Positions 5,512-12,253 of a DNA stretch of 12,253 nucleotides are shown in pieces; within the stretch, counting starts at the first letter, position 1, and every line of letters begins with the position of its first letter. The notes beneath the pieces are model-generated. The model had not been told where the DNA came from and searched no databases. It saw only the letters and a program-made list of their open reading frames with translations. Made by a program: the position numbers and the translations under genes. The stretch comes from Pseudomonadota bacterium (GTDB taxonomy: Bacteria; Pseudomonadota; Alphaproteobacteria; Azospirillales; Azospirillaceae), in contig JAEZHQ010000116.1 in NCBI GenBank assembly GCA_023416455.1, positions 1 to 12,253 on the forward strand, in the 5' to 3' direction.

Positions 5512-6564
5512 ATGCCCATCGGGGCCAGCAACGGACTTTTCCCGGCCACGAACGCGGCCTCCCCGGCTGCCGCCGAGCTTTGGAAGCCGGTGGGCAGGAC
5601 GGCCGACGGGAACGGCGGCCTGTCCGCCCTGGACCGGGCCTTCCGGCCCGCCGATGTCGACGGCGTGTCGGTGAGCCCGCTGGGCAAGGCCCTGAGCGGC
5701 GCCGCCGCCAAGCTGTTCGAGAAGCTCGACACCAAGGCCCGCGGCATGCTGGAGGATCTCGTCTCCTCCGGCCGGATGAGCGCCGAGGAGGTCGTCAAGG
5801 GCCTGCGGGGAATCGCCAAGGATGCCGTGGCCAGGCGTTACCGGGACGAGGCGCCGCTGACCGAGGAGGAGCAGCGCCGCGAGGATGCCAACCGGGCGCG
5901 CTGGGACAAGCAGGCGGCCTACGAGAATGGTCTCTCCTCCATCCTGAAGGAGATGAGCGCGGACCGGCGCGCCGACCGCCATCCGGACGATTCCGACACG
6001 AGGTCCGACCACAGCCTCGACGGCCTCCGCGCCCGGACGGTGGAGATAAAGGAGTATTTCCAGCGGGAAGAGGCAAGGCAGGACCGGATCCGGTCCTACA
6101 AGACGGCGTTCGAGGCCGAGAACGGCCCCCTGGAGCCGATCGACCAAGAGGCGATCGGCGATCAGTTCATGCGCAAGCGGCGGGACATCCAGCGCTCGGA
6201 CCTGTTTTCCGGCGAAGCCGACTCCGACCCCTTCTCGAAGGCCGACAAGGAGGCCGCCGACACGCTGCGCGATCTGGGCTTCACCGCGCGAGTCTACCGG
6301 GAGGCGGCCAAGAGCTACGCCGCCGATGTCGATCTCGACGCGGTCGGCGCCGCCGCGGCGGCGGCCGACTCCGGCACGGACGCCGCACCTCCGGCCGCGG
6401 CTTCGGCGCAGCGGTCGAACGGGGAGAGCGCGCTTTCCCTCCTGGGCGCCGGAAACGGGCTTTCCGGGGCGGCGGCCAAGCCCGCTGCCGCCGACTCCGG
6501 ACCGCCGGAAGCGGTCGAATCCCTGCTTCAGGCTCTCAAGGGGCGGAAATCCCTTCTGGTCTGA
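5512..6564 (+). CDS. Uncharacterised charged cytosolic protein
   Basis: Encodes 350 residues. The frame also opens at GTG 5506, but AGGAGG (5501-5506) lies five bases before ATG 5512 and overlaps that GTG, so 5512 is the start. I do not recognise a named family. Residues 1-50 are low-complexity. Residues 52-110 form a likely helical module (VSVSPLGKALSGAAAKLFEK, then a helix ending in ARGMLEDLVSSG, then RMSAEEVVKGLRGIAKDAV). Residues 111-275 are very charged and helical, possibly coiled coil. Residues 276-330 are an Ala/Gly/Pro/Ser-rich linker, followed by the short helix EAVESLLQALKG at the C-terminus. There is no signal peptide, no membrane segment and no cysteine. The strong ribosome site argues for real expression. 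The helix-linker-helix plan resembles an adaptor or export-substrate-like protein, but no function is claimed. Confidence 0.7.
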   Translation: MPIGASNGLFPATNAASPAAAELWKPVGRTADGNGGLSALDRAFRPADVDGVSVSPLGKALSGAAAKLFEKLDTKARGMLEDLVSSGRMSAEEVVKGLRGIAKDAVARRYRDEAPLTEEEQRREDANRARWDKQAAYENGLSSILKEMSADRRADRHPDDSDTRSDHSLDGLRARTVEIKEYFQREEARQDRIRSYKTAFEAENGPLEPIDQEAIGDQFMRKRRDIQRSDLFSGEADSDPFSKADKEAADTLRDLGFTARVYREAAKSYAADVDLDAVGAAAAAADSGTDAAPPAAASAQRSNGESALSLLGAGNGLSGAAAKPAAADSGPPEAVESLLQALKGRKSLLV

Positions 6565-6573
6565 GCAATGTTG

Positions 6574-6604
6574 CCGAGCGCCGCCCCCGCCGGGGCGGGC
6601 TCGG
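6574..6604 (+). terminator. Hairpin after the uncharacterised gene
   Basis: CCGAGC pairs with GCTCGG and CCGCCCC with GGGGCGG, making a 13 bp stem with one bulged G (6580) and a CGCC loop. It begins 10 bases after the stop codon. No T-run follows. It would separate transcription of this gene from the reductase gene downstream. Confidence 0.5.
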
Positions 6605-6670
6605 GACCCCTGCGCAACCGGACAGCGCGCCGGCGGCACCGGCGGTCCTTTCGGACCGGGGGCCGCGGCG

Positions 6671-6679
6671 TGCTATCCT
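6671..6679 (+). promoter_or_regulatory. Extended -10-like box TGCTATCCT directly before the 6687 start
   Basis: TGC-TATCCT matches the TGnTAnnnT pattern and ends seven bases before ATG 6687, which has no Shine-Dalgarno sequence. The transcription start would coincide with the start codon. No clear -35 box is seen. Confidence 0.4.
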
Positions 6680-6686
6680 CGCCACC

Positions 6687-7277
6687 ATGCGCATCCAGAC
6701 GATCCTTGCCCACCCGCTTCCCGACAGCTTCGCCGCCGCGGTCCACCGCCGGGCGGCCGACACGCTGCGGGCGCGCGGCCACGAGGTGGTGGAGACCGAC
6801 CTCTACGCCGAGGGCTTCGAGCCCGCCCTGACCGCCGCCGAACGCGCCGCCTATTTCGACCCCGGCCCGCAGGGCGCGGCGGTCCGCCCCCTGGTCGAGC
6901 GGCTGCAATGGTCGCAGGCGCTGGTCCTGTGCTTCCCCCACTGGTGGTTCGACCAGCCGGCCATGCTGAAGGGCTATTTCGACCGGGTGTGGGCACCGGG
7001 CGTCGCCTTCCGCCACGACCGCGCCGGCGGACGGATCGAGCCGCTTCTGCACGGGCTGCGCTCGGTCACGGTGCTGACCAGCTTCGGCTCCCCCTGGTGG
7101 GTGGCGGAGCTGTACCTGCGCAACCCGGCCCGGCGCATCCTGAAGAGGGGCATCCTGACCGCCTGCTCGCCGGGGGCCTCCGTCCGCTACCTCGCCCATT
7201 ACGACATGGACCGCTCCACGCCGGAAAGCCGCGCCCGCTTCCTGGCGCGGGTCGGGCGGGCGATGGAGCGGCTGTAA
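6687..7277 (+). CDS. NAD(P)H:quinone oxidoreductase, flavodoxin-fold family
   Basis: Encodes 196 residues, the usual length for the Flavodoxin_2 group (NQO/MdaB/KefF-like). These are soluble flavoproteins that reduce quinones by two electrons with NAD(P)H and so avoid semiquinones. Visible signatures are the N-terminal strand and phosphate-binding loop TILAHPLPDSF (5-15), the second strand HEVVETDLYAEGFEPALT (32-49), the block FPHWWFDQPAMLKGYFDRVW (83-102), which is the best marker of the family, and TSFGSPWWV (131-139) at the flavin site. The frame continues open upstream to 5409, but that part overlaps the previous gene in another frame and has a random-looking Arg/Gly/Pro composition, so ATG 6687 is the start. 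It is the last plus-strand gene before a convergent GH1 gene 34 bp away. The exact electron acceptor is unknown. Confidence 0.85.
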   Translation: MRIQTILAHPLPDSFAAAVHRRAADTLRARGHEVVETDLYAEGFEPALTAAERAAYFDPGPQGAAVRPLVERLQWSQALVLCFPHWWFDQPAMLKGYFDRVWAPGVAFRHDRAGGRIEPLLHGLRSVTVLTSFGSPWWVAELYLRNPARRILKRGILTACSPGASVRYLAHYDMDRSTPESRARFLARVGRAMERL

Positions 7278-7311
7278 GGCCGGGGGAGGCTCCGGACCGG
7301 GATTTGCCGCA

Positions 7312-8745
7312 TCACACGGAGGTCGGCACCCCGTTGCGCCGGATCACGTCGGCGTACCAGTAATAGCTGGCCTTGGGCGTGCGCGCCAGGGTGCGGCGGT
7401 CCACCTGGACCAGGCCGAAGCGGCGCCGGTAGCCCTCCGCCCACTCGAAATTGTCGAGCAGGGTCCAGACGAACCAGCCCCGGAGGTCGACGCCCTCCTC
7501 GATGACCTTGCGGGCGGCCAGCAGGTGATCGCGGATGAAGGCGATCCGCTCGCGGTCCTCCACCATTCCCCGCGGCCCGACGGTTTCGGGGAAGTCGGCA
7601 CCGTTCTCCGTCACGTAGACCGGCGGGTTGCCGTAGCTCTGCTTCAGCTCGATCAGCATCTCGGCCAGCCCGTCGGGCTCGATGGGCCAGTCCATGCCAG
7701 TGCGCCGGGTGCCTTCCGGCGGCGCCCCGTAGCCGGTGCCGAACAGGCCCTGCGGGTCGGGCTGCTGGTGCATGCGGCTGTAGTAGTTGACGCCCAGGAA
7801 GTCGATGGGCTGCCGGATCACCGCCAGATCCCCGGTGCGGACCAGCGGGGCGAACTCGGCCTCCAGCCGCTCCGGGTAGGCGCCCTTGAGCAGGGGGTCG
7901 AGACAGGCGCGGTTCCACACCGCGTCCCACAGCTCCGAGGCGGGGTAGTTGGCCTCCAGCCCGCCGACCGGCCAGACCGGCTGGAGCGACAGCACCGTGC
8001 CCAGCTGCCAGCCCCTGCCGCCCGCCGCGCGCAGCGCCTTCAACGCGGTCCCCTGCGCCAGATTCTGGTGATGGATGGCCTTGAGGCAGGTGGTCCGCCC
8101 GGTCAGCCCCGGGGCGTGCACGCCCAACCCGTGCCCGAAGATCGCCACCACCGACGGCTCGTTGAGCATGCACCAGTGACGGGCACGGTCGCCGATGCGC
8201 CCGGCCACCAGCAGCGCGTAGTCGGTGAACCAGCCGGCGATGTCGCGGTTGGTCCATCCCCCGCGGTCCTGAAGCCCCTGGGGCAGGTCCCAGTGGAACA
8301 GGCAGGGCCACGGCGCGATTCCGCGTTCCAGCAGCGCGTCGGTCAGCCGGTCGTAGAAGTCCAGCCCTTTGGGGTTGGCCGGACCGGTGCCGGACGGCTG
8401 CACCCGCGGCCACGCCACGGAGAATCGATAGGCGCGCATGCCCGCCCGCGCCATCAGCCCGACATCCTCGGCGTAGCGGTTGTAGTGGTCGCAGGCGACG
8501 TCGCCGGTGTCGCCGTCGGCCACCCGGCCGTAGGCATGGCTGAAGCGGTCCCAGACGCTGGGGCCGCGGCCGTCGGCACCCACCGCCCCCTCGATCTGGT
8601 AGGCCGAGGTGGAGCAGCCCCACAGGAATCCCTTCGGGAAGGCCACCACCGAATCCGTCGTCCCGGCCGCGCCGGGCCGGCCGGCCAACGTCACCAGGCC
8701 GGCCGCCGCCGCGGTCTTCAGGAAACTCCGCCGACGCATGGCCAT
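7312..8745 (-). CDS. Beta-glucosidase, glycoside hydrolase family 1, with Tat signal
   Basis: Encodes 477 residues from ATG 8745; ATG 8739 is an alternative, and both follow AAGGGGAAGGG. The frame is open further up to 8790, but that adds an Arg-rich stretch before the signal. Residues 4-10 read RRRSFLK, a twin-arginine motif, then a hydrophobic TAAAAGLVTLAG, so export folded to the periplasm is likely. The catalytic barrel starts at FPKGFLWGCSTSAYQIEGA (about 36-54). The acid/base Glu196 lies in MLNEP (usually TLNEP) and the nucleophile Glu380 in VTENG. LFHWDLPQGLQDRGGW, DFLGVNYYSRM and WTLLDNFEW are also present. The family is a retaining beta-glycosidase cleaving cellobiose and aryl-glucosides; substrate range is not certain here. 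It may act on plant-derived beta-glucosides. No sugar transporter or regulator gene is adjacent. Confidence 0.93.
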   Translation of the reverse strand: MAMRRRSFLKTAAAAGLVTLAGRPGAAGTTDSVVAFPKGFLWGCSTSAYQIEGAVGADGRGPSVWDRFSHAYGRVADGDTGDVACDHYNRYAEDVGLMARAGMRAYRFSVAWPRVQPSGTGPANPKGLDFYDRLTDALLERGIAPWPCLFHWDLPQGLQDRGGWTNRDIAGWFTDYALLVAGRIGDRARHWCMLNEPSVVAIFGHGLGVHAPGLTGRTTCLKAIHHQNLAQGTALKALRAAGGRGWQLGTVLSLQPVWPVGGLEANYPASELWDAVWNRACLDPLLKGAYPERLEAEFAPLVRTGDLAVIRQPIDFLGVNYYSRMHQQPDPQGLFGTGYGAPPEGTRRTGMDWPIEPDGLAEMLIELKQSYGNPPVYVTENGADFPETVGPRGMVEDRERIAFIRDHLLAARKVIEEGVDLRGWFVWTLLDNFEWAEGYRRRFGLVQVDRRTLARTPKASYYWYADVIRRNGVPTSV

Positions 8746-8926
8746 TGCCCTTCCCCTTGCTGGACGCCCCCTGCCGGACGGTCGCCTCATTGATGCCGAC
8801 GGCCTTATGTATCGCGGGACGGCCCGACGGTCGATACGGCACGTCGCCCGGCGGGCCGCGGCCCGCGGGAAGCGGGCAGGCGCAAGCGTGGCGGCCGTCG
8901 GGATAGGCGGCGCCCGATCGGCGCGC

Positions 8927-8932
8927 TATATT
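8927..8932 (+). promoter_or_regulatory. -10-like box TATATT directly before the 8939 start
   Basis: TATATT ends six bases before ATG 8939, which puts the predicted transcription start exactly at the A of the start codon. The bases between (GCCTCC) are the opposite of a Shine-Dalgarno sequence. The match to TATAAT is five of six. No clear -35 is found. Confidence 0.45.
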
Positions 8933-8938
8933 GCCTCC

Positions 8939-9133
8939 ATGAACGGATTCTTCGCGCCTCTCCTGATCCTCGCCCTGGGCATGGTGGTCGCCTCCCTGTT
9001 CGCGGGCCTGTTCTTCATGGCCCGCGGCAACAGCGAGGACGCGCGCCGCTCCAACAAGGCGATGCGGCTGCGCGTCGCCCTTCAGGGGCTGGCCCTGGTG
9101 CTGTTCCTCCTCGCCATGCTGACCCAGGGCTGA
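8939..9133 (+). CDS. HIG1-like twin-transmembrane protein
   Basis: Encodes 64 residues with two membrane helices (about 5-27 and 46-62) joined by a short basic loop. The loop and second helix, SNKAMRLRVALQG, carry the R-x-R-x3-Q core of the HIG1 (hypoxia-induced protein) domain at Arg43, Arg45 and Gln49; the Gln/Ile four residues before that Arg is Asn here. FAGLFFMARG at 21-30 is also typical. Eukaryotic HIG1 proteins (Rcf1 in yeast) help assemble or tune cytochrome c oxidase. In bacteria the role is less known, so a respiratory link is inference. The adenosyltransferase gene starts six bases after its stop codon, so the two are surely cotranscribed. Divergent from the GH1 gene. Confidence 0.68.
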   Translation: MNGFFAPLLILALGMVVASLFAGLFFMARGNSEDARRSNKAMRLRVALQGLALVLFLLAMLTQG

Positions 9134-9139
9134 TCGTCC

Positions 9140-9709
9140 ATGGTAAAGCTCACGCGCATCTACACCCGCGGCGGGGACAAGGGCGAGACCTCGCTTGGCG
9201 ACGGCACCCGCGTCCCCAAGCACGACCCGCGGGTGACCGCCTACGGCACCGTGGACGAGGCCAACGCCGTCATCGGCATGGCCCGGCTGCACACGGCGGA
9301 CGACCCCGAGGTCGACGCCATGCTGGGACGGATCCAGAACGACCTGTTCGACCTGGGGGCCGACCTCTGCACGCCGGAGGAGCCGGAGCCCCGCTACCCG
9401 CCCCTGCGCATCGTCGAGTCGCAGGTCGAGCGGCTGGAGCGCGAGATCGATGCCATGAACGCGACCCTGCCGCCGCTCGCCTCCTTCATCCTGCCGGGCG
9501 GCTCCCCGGCGGCGGCGCACCTGCATCTGGCGCGCACCGTGGTGCGCCGTGCCGAACGCCATATGACCGAGGCGGCGGCCGTCGCGCCGGTCGGCAGGCC
9601 CGCCCTGAAGTACGTCAACCGGCTGTCCGACCACCTTTTTGTGCTCGGCCGCGTGGTCAACGGCAGGGGGGCGACCGACGTGCTGTGGGTGCCCGGCGCC
9701 AACCGGTAA
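9140..9709 (+). CDS. pduO: Cob(I)alamin adenosyltransferase, PduO type
   Basis: Encodes 189 residues, typical of the PduO/MMAB family. The enzyme transfers the 5'-deoxyadenosyl group of ATP to Co(I) of corrinoids and makes adenosylcobalamin, the cofactor of methylmalonyl-CoA and ethylmalonyl-CoA mutases, among others. Visible motifs are the N-terminal ATP-binding loop YTRGGDKGETSLGDG (8-22), the VTAYGTVDEANAVIG segment (32-46), the FILPGGSPAAAHLHLART block (116-133) and RRAERH (136-141), and the C-terminal signature LKYVNRLSDHLFVLGRVVN (156-174). It is not the CobA/BtuR type, which has a P-loop. The start at 9140 lacks a strong Shine-Dalgarno sequence; with only six bases after the upstream stop, translational coupling is likely. 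It stands just before the etf operon, as in many related bacteria as I recall. Confidence 0.9.
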   Translation: MVKLTRIYTRGGDKGETSLGDGTRVPKHDPRVTAYGTVDEANAVIGMARLHTADDPEVDAMLGRIQNDLFDLGADLCTPEEPEPRYPPLRIVESQVERLEREIDAMNATLPPLASFILPGGSPAAAHLHLARTVVRRAERHMTEAAAVAPVGRPALKYVNRLSDHLFVLGRVVNGRGATDVLWVPGANR

Positions 9710-9737
9710 TGCAGCCTTGTCCGGTTCTTAGGCGGCG

Positions 9738-9766
9738 TTGACAGCCTATACCGCAACTCCTATGGT
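9738..9766 (+). promoter_or_regulatory. Sigma-70-type promoter of etfB-etfA-hbd
   Basis: TTGACA (9738-9743) is a perfect -35 hexamer. It is followed after exactly 17 bases by TATGGT (9761-9766), a four-of-six -10. The predicted start near 9773 gives a leader of about 67 bases before ATG 9840. It lies 28 bases after the adenosyltransferase stop, so the etf genes can be transcribed separately from the upstream pair. Confidence 0.7.
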
Positions 9767-9839
9767 CCCTCCGCTGCGACAGCTGCCCGTTTCGGCGTCC
9801 GCCTGAAGGCACGCCCCAAACCAAAGAATAGGGTGGGAT

Positions 9840-10589
9840 ATGAAGGTCCTTGTCCCGGTCAAGCGGGTGGTCGATTACAACGTCAAAATCCGCGTCAAGG
9901 CGGATGGCACGGGCGTTGAGACCGCCAACGTGAAGATGTCCATGAACCCCTTCGACGAGATCGCCGTCGAAGAGGCGGTCCGTCTCAAGGAGGCCGGCAC
10001 GGCGAGCGAGGTGGTGGTGGTCTCGGTCGGCCCGGCCGCCGCCCAGGAGACGCTGCGCACGGCGCTGGCCATGGGCGCCGACCGCGGCATCCTGGTGCAG
10101 ACCGACGCCGAGACCCAGCCGCTGGGCGTGGCCAAGGTGCTGAAGGCGCTCGTCGACAAGGAGGGCGCGACCCTGGTCCTGCTCGGCAAGCAGGCCATCG
10201 ACGACGACTGCAACCAGACCGGCCAGATGCTCGCCGCCCTCCTGGGCTGGCCGCAGGGCACCTTCGCCTCCAAGATCGCCGCCGCCGACGGCACGCTCAC
10301 CGTCACCCGCGAGATCGACGGCGGCCTGGAGACCGTGGCGCTGACCCTGCCCGCCGTGGTCACCGCCGACCTGCGCCTGAACGAGCCGCGCTATGCCTCG
10401 TTGCCCAACATCATGAAGGCCAAGAAGAAGCCCATCGACACGCTGACCCCCGAGGCGCTCGGCGCCGACGTGGCGCCGCGTCTGGTCACGCTCAAGGTGG
10501 CCGAGCCGCCCAAGCGCAAGGCCGGCGTCAAGGTCGCCGACGTCGCCGCGCTGGTCGACAAGCTCAAGAACGAAGCCCGCGTGATCTGA
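9840..10589 (+). CDS. etfB: Electron transfer flavoprotein subunit beta
   Basis: Encodes 249 residues, the normal family length. With EtfA it forms the soluble heterodimer that collects electrons from acyl-CoA and other dehydrogenases and passes them to ETF-ubiquinone oxidoreductase; the beta subunit holds AMP and the dehydrogenase recognition loop. The N-terminus [19 protein letters not shown] and the [11 protein letters not shown] segment (36-46) are typical. [14 protein letters not shown] (116-129) is the nucleotide-binding part. The signature [20 protein letters not shown] runs from 176, including the recognition-loop Leu188 in ASLPNIM. The [12 protein letters not shown] form and the orthodox length point to the classical group, not the bifurcating one. 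It starts an operon with etfA (13 bases after) and is preceded by GGGTGGGA close to the ATG. No etf-QO gene is visible here. Confidence 0.97.
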   Translation: MKVLVPVKRVVDYNVKIRVKADGTGVETANVKMSMNPFDEIAVEEAVRLKEAGTASEVVVVSVGPAAAQETLRTALAMGADRGILVQTDAETQPLGVAKVLKALVDKEGATLVLLGKQAIDDDCNQTGQMLAALLGWPQGTFASKIAAADGTLTVTREIDGGLETVALTLPAVVTADLRLNEPRYASLPNIMKAKKKPIDTLTPEALGADVAPRLVTLKVAEPPKRKAGVKVADVAALVDKLKNEARVI

Positions 10590-10602
10590 GGGGTGCATCA
10601 AG

Positions 10603-11544
10603 ATGGCCATTCTCGTCCTTGCCGACCATGACAACGCCGCGCTCAAGCCGGCCACGCTGAACGTGGTGGCCGCCGCCGCCCGCATCGGCGGCGACATCCA
10701 CGTGCTGGTCGCCGGCCAGGGGGCGCAGGGCGCCGCGGAGGCCGCCGCCCGCATCGCCGGGGTGGCCAAGGTGCTGCTCGCCGACGACGCCGCCTACGCC
10801 CACCACCTGCCGGAGAACGTCGCCCCGCTGGTCGTCGGCCTTGCCGGCGATTACGGCCACGTCCTGGCCGCCGCCAGCTCGGAAGGCAAGAACCTGGCGC
10901 CGCGGGTCGCCGCCCTGCTCGACGTGGCGGCGATCTCCGACGTCACCGCGGTGGTCGCGCCCGACACCTTCGAGCGGCCGATCTACGCCGGCAACGCCAT
11001 CGCCACCGTGCAGTCGAAGGACCCGGTCAAGGTCATCACGGTGCGCGCCACCGCCTTCGACGCCGCCGCCGCCGAGGGCGGCTCGGCGCCGGTGGAGAGC
11101 GTCGCGGCGACCGCCGCGGCCGGCACGTCGCGCTTCGTCGGGCAGGAGCTGACCAAGTCGGAGCGCCCGGAGCTGACCCAGGCGCGCATCGTGGTGTCGG
11201 GCGGCCGCGGCATGCAGTCCGGCGACAATTTCAAACTGCTGGAGGCGCTGGCCGACAAGCTGGGGGCGGCGGTCGGCGCCAGCCGCGCGGCGGTGGACGC
11301 CGGCTTCGTTCCCAACGACTACCAGGTCGGGCAGACCGGCAAGATCGTGGCGCCGGACCTCTACATCGCCGTCGGCATCTCGGGCGCGATCCAGCATCTC
11401 GCCGGCATGAAGGACAGCAAGGTCATCGTCGCCATCAACAAGGACGAGGAGGCGCCCATCTTCCAGGTCGCCGACTACGGCCTCGTCGCCGACCTCTTCA
11501 AGGCGGTGCCGGAGCTGACCGACGCGCTGGACAAGGCGCGCTGA
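10603..11544 (+). CDS. etfA: Electron transfer flavoprotein subunit alpha
   Basis: Encodes 313 residues, full length. Partner of EtfB; it binds the redox-active FAD in its C-terminal domain. Visible FAD-site motifs are VVSGGRGM (197-204), [20 protein letters not shown] (from 225, with Arg228), [20 protein letters not shown] (from 245), and [20 protein letters not shown] (from 277). The N-terminal domain ([18 protein letters not shown]) is the usual pseudo-symmetry partner of EtfB. A GAGGGG sequence precedes the ATG. The gene lies 13 bases after etfB and 40 bases before the hbd gene, so all three should share a transcript from the promoter near 9740. Confidence 0.97.
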   Translation: MAILVLADHDNAALKPATLNVVAAAARIGGDIHVLVAGQGAQGAAEAAARIAGVAKVLLADDAAYAHHLPENVAPLVVGLAGDYGHVLAAASSEGKNLAPRVAALLDVAAISDVTAVVAPDTFERPIYAGNAIATVQSKDPVKVITVRATAFDAAAAEGGSAPVESVAATAAAGTSRFVGQELTKSERPELTQARIVVSGGRGMQSGDNFKLLEALADKLGAAVGASRAAVDAGFVPNDYQVGQTGKIVAPDLYIAVGISGAIQHLAGMKDSKVIVAINKDEEAPIFQVADYGLVADLFKAVPELTDALDKAR

Positions 11545-11584
11545 CCAGCCCTCCAACAACAACCTTCTCGCGGGAATGCTCTCA

Positions 11585-12253
11585 ATGTCCACAATCAAGA
11601 AGATTGGCGTCATCGGTGCCGGCCAGATGGGCAGCGGCATCGCCCATGTCTGCGCGCAGTCCGGCTACGAAGTGATCATCTCCGACATCAACGAGGAGAT
11701 CCTGAAGAAGTCGGTTGCCGGCATTTCCAAGAACATGGACCGCCAGGTCCAGAAGGGGAAGCTGAGCGAAGCCGACAAGGCCGCCGCCCTGGCCCGCATC
11801 TCCACCGGCGCCGACCTCTCGGTGTTCGCCGACGCCGATCTGGTGATCGAGGCCGCCACCGAGAACGAGGCGCTGAAGCGCGAGATCTTCAAGAAGCTGG
11901 TCCCGAACCGGAAGCCCGAGGCGCTGATCGCGACGAACACCTCGTCGATTTCGATCACCCGCCTCGCGGCCTCGACCGACCGGCCGTCGAAGTTCATGGG
12001 CATGCACTTCATGAACCCGGTGCCGGTGATGCAGCTGGTCGAGCTGATCCGCGGCATCGCGACCGACGAAGAGACCTTCGCGGCCATCGCCGAGCTGACC
12101 GCCAAGATCGGCAAGACCGCGGCCATCGCCGAGGACTTCCCGGCCTTCATCGTCAACCGCATCCTGCTGCCGATGATCAACGAGGCGGTCTACGCGCTCT
12201 ACGAGGGCGTGGGCAACGTCGAGGCGATCGACACCGGCATGAAGCTCGGCGCC
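11585..12253 (+). CDS. hbd: 3-hydroxybutyryl-CoA dehydrogenase, partial (right edge)
   Basis: The first 223 codons are present; the stop lies outside the window (the family is about 290 residues). The enzyme interconverts (S)-3-hydroxybutyryl-CoA and acetoacetyl-CoA with NAD(P). The Rossmann motif [13 protein letters not shown] spans 8-20, with an acidic residue at the end of the second strand (SDIN, Asp34) that favours [14 protein letters not shown] (118-128) supplies the catalytic Ser, HFMNPVPVM (141-149) the catalytic His141, LVELIRG holds Glu153, and FIVNRIL holds Asn191. Placement right after etfBA fits use in fatty-acid or polyhydroxybutyrate-linked metabolism. It could also be named paaH-like, since those families overlap; the short single-domain form argues for hbd. 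Confidence 0.93.
   Translation, partial: MSTIKKIGVIGAGQMGSGIAHVCAQSGYEVIISDINEEILKKSVAGISKNMDRQVQKGKLSEADKAAALARISTGADLSVFADADLVIEAATENEALKREIFKKLVPNRKPEALIATNTSSISITRLAASTDRPSKFMGMHFMNPVPVMQLVELIRGIATDEETFAAIAELTAKIGKTAAIAEDFPAFIVNRILLPMINEAVYALYEGVGNVEAIDTGMKLGA

Noticed and set aside
5409..6686. Upstream extension of the quinone-reductase frame, making a 622-residue protein
   Set aside because: It overlaps the 5512 gene in another frame, has Arg/Gly/Pro-rich shadow composition, and the reductase has a normal N-terminus at 6687.
7199..9634. An 811-codon minus-strand open frame across the GH1, HIG1-like and adenosyltransferase genes
   Set aside because: It is out of frame with all three recognisable proteins, which have intact family motifs. 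Long spurious frames are expected at this GC content.

Overview
The window is very GC-rich chromosomal DNA. The electron-transfer end (HIG1-like protein, PduO-type adenosyltransferase, EtfB, EtfA, 3-hydroxybutyryl-CoA dehydrogenase) has the gene order and protein style I associate with Rhodospirillales/Azospirillales alphaproteobacteria, so an Azospirillum-like organism is the best guess. This rests on recalled resemblance, not on a database search.

Left part (1-2000): a minus-strand exported peptidoglycan-binding membrane protein runs off the left edge. A 332 bp divergent spacer separates it from a small plus-strand lipoprotein gene. Next come a convergent gap packed with three perfect inverted repeats and a minus-strand gene for a small C-terminally anchored protein of unknown function.

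Middle part (2000-7280): a distinctly AT-rich spacer (about 41% GC by hand count over 2081-2250) leads into a 581-residue RTX-repeat calcium-binding protein. Its early repeats show a second-order period of 189 bp (63 residues). Two strong hairpins follow. Then come a GT4-like glycosyltransferase, an unrecognised 350-residue charged cytosolic protein, and a flavodoxin-fold NAD(P)H:quinone reductase, all on the plus strand. The RTX protein and the glycosyltransferase would both fit cell-surface functions, but no type I secretion genes are visible here.

Right part (7280-12253): a minus-strand GH1 beta-glucosidase carries a twin-arginine (Tat) signal, which is unusual for this mostly cytoplasmic family. 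Divergent from it is a plus-strand metabolic run: HIG1-like twin-membrane protein, PduO-type cobalamin adenosyltransferase, then etfB-etfA-hbd (cut by the right edge). A near-consensus sigma-70 promoter stands just before etfB. Together these genes pass electrons from acyl-CoA dehydrogenases to the respiratory chain (Etf), process 3-hydroxyacyl-CoA (Hbd) and supply adenosylcobalamin for mutases.

I do not see a clearly new multi-gene system. The most notable signals are the higher-order RTX repeat with its AT-rich promoter region, three genes without Shine-Dalgarno sequences that have -10-like boxes 6-8 bases before the start codon (possible leaderless mRNAs), and the Tat-exported GH1 enzyme.
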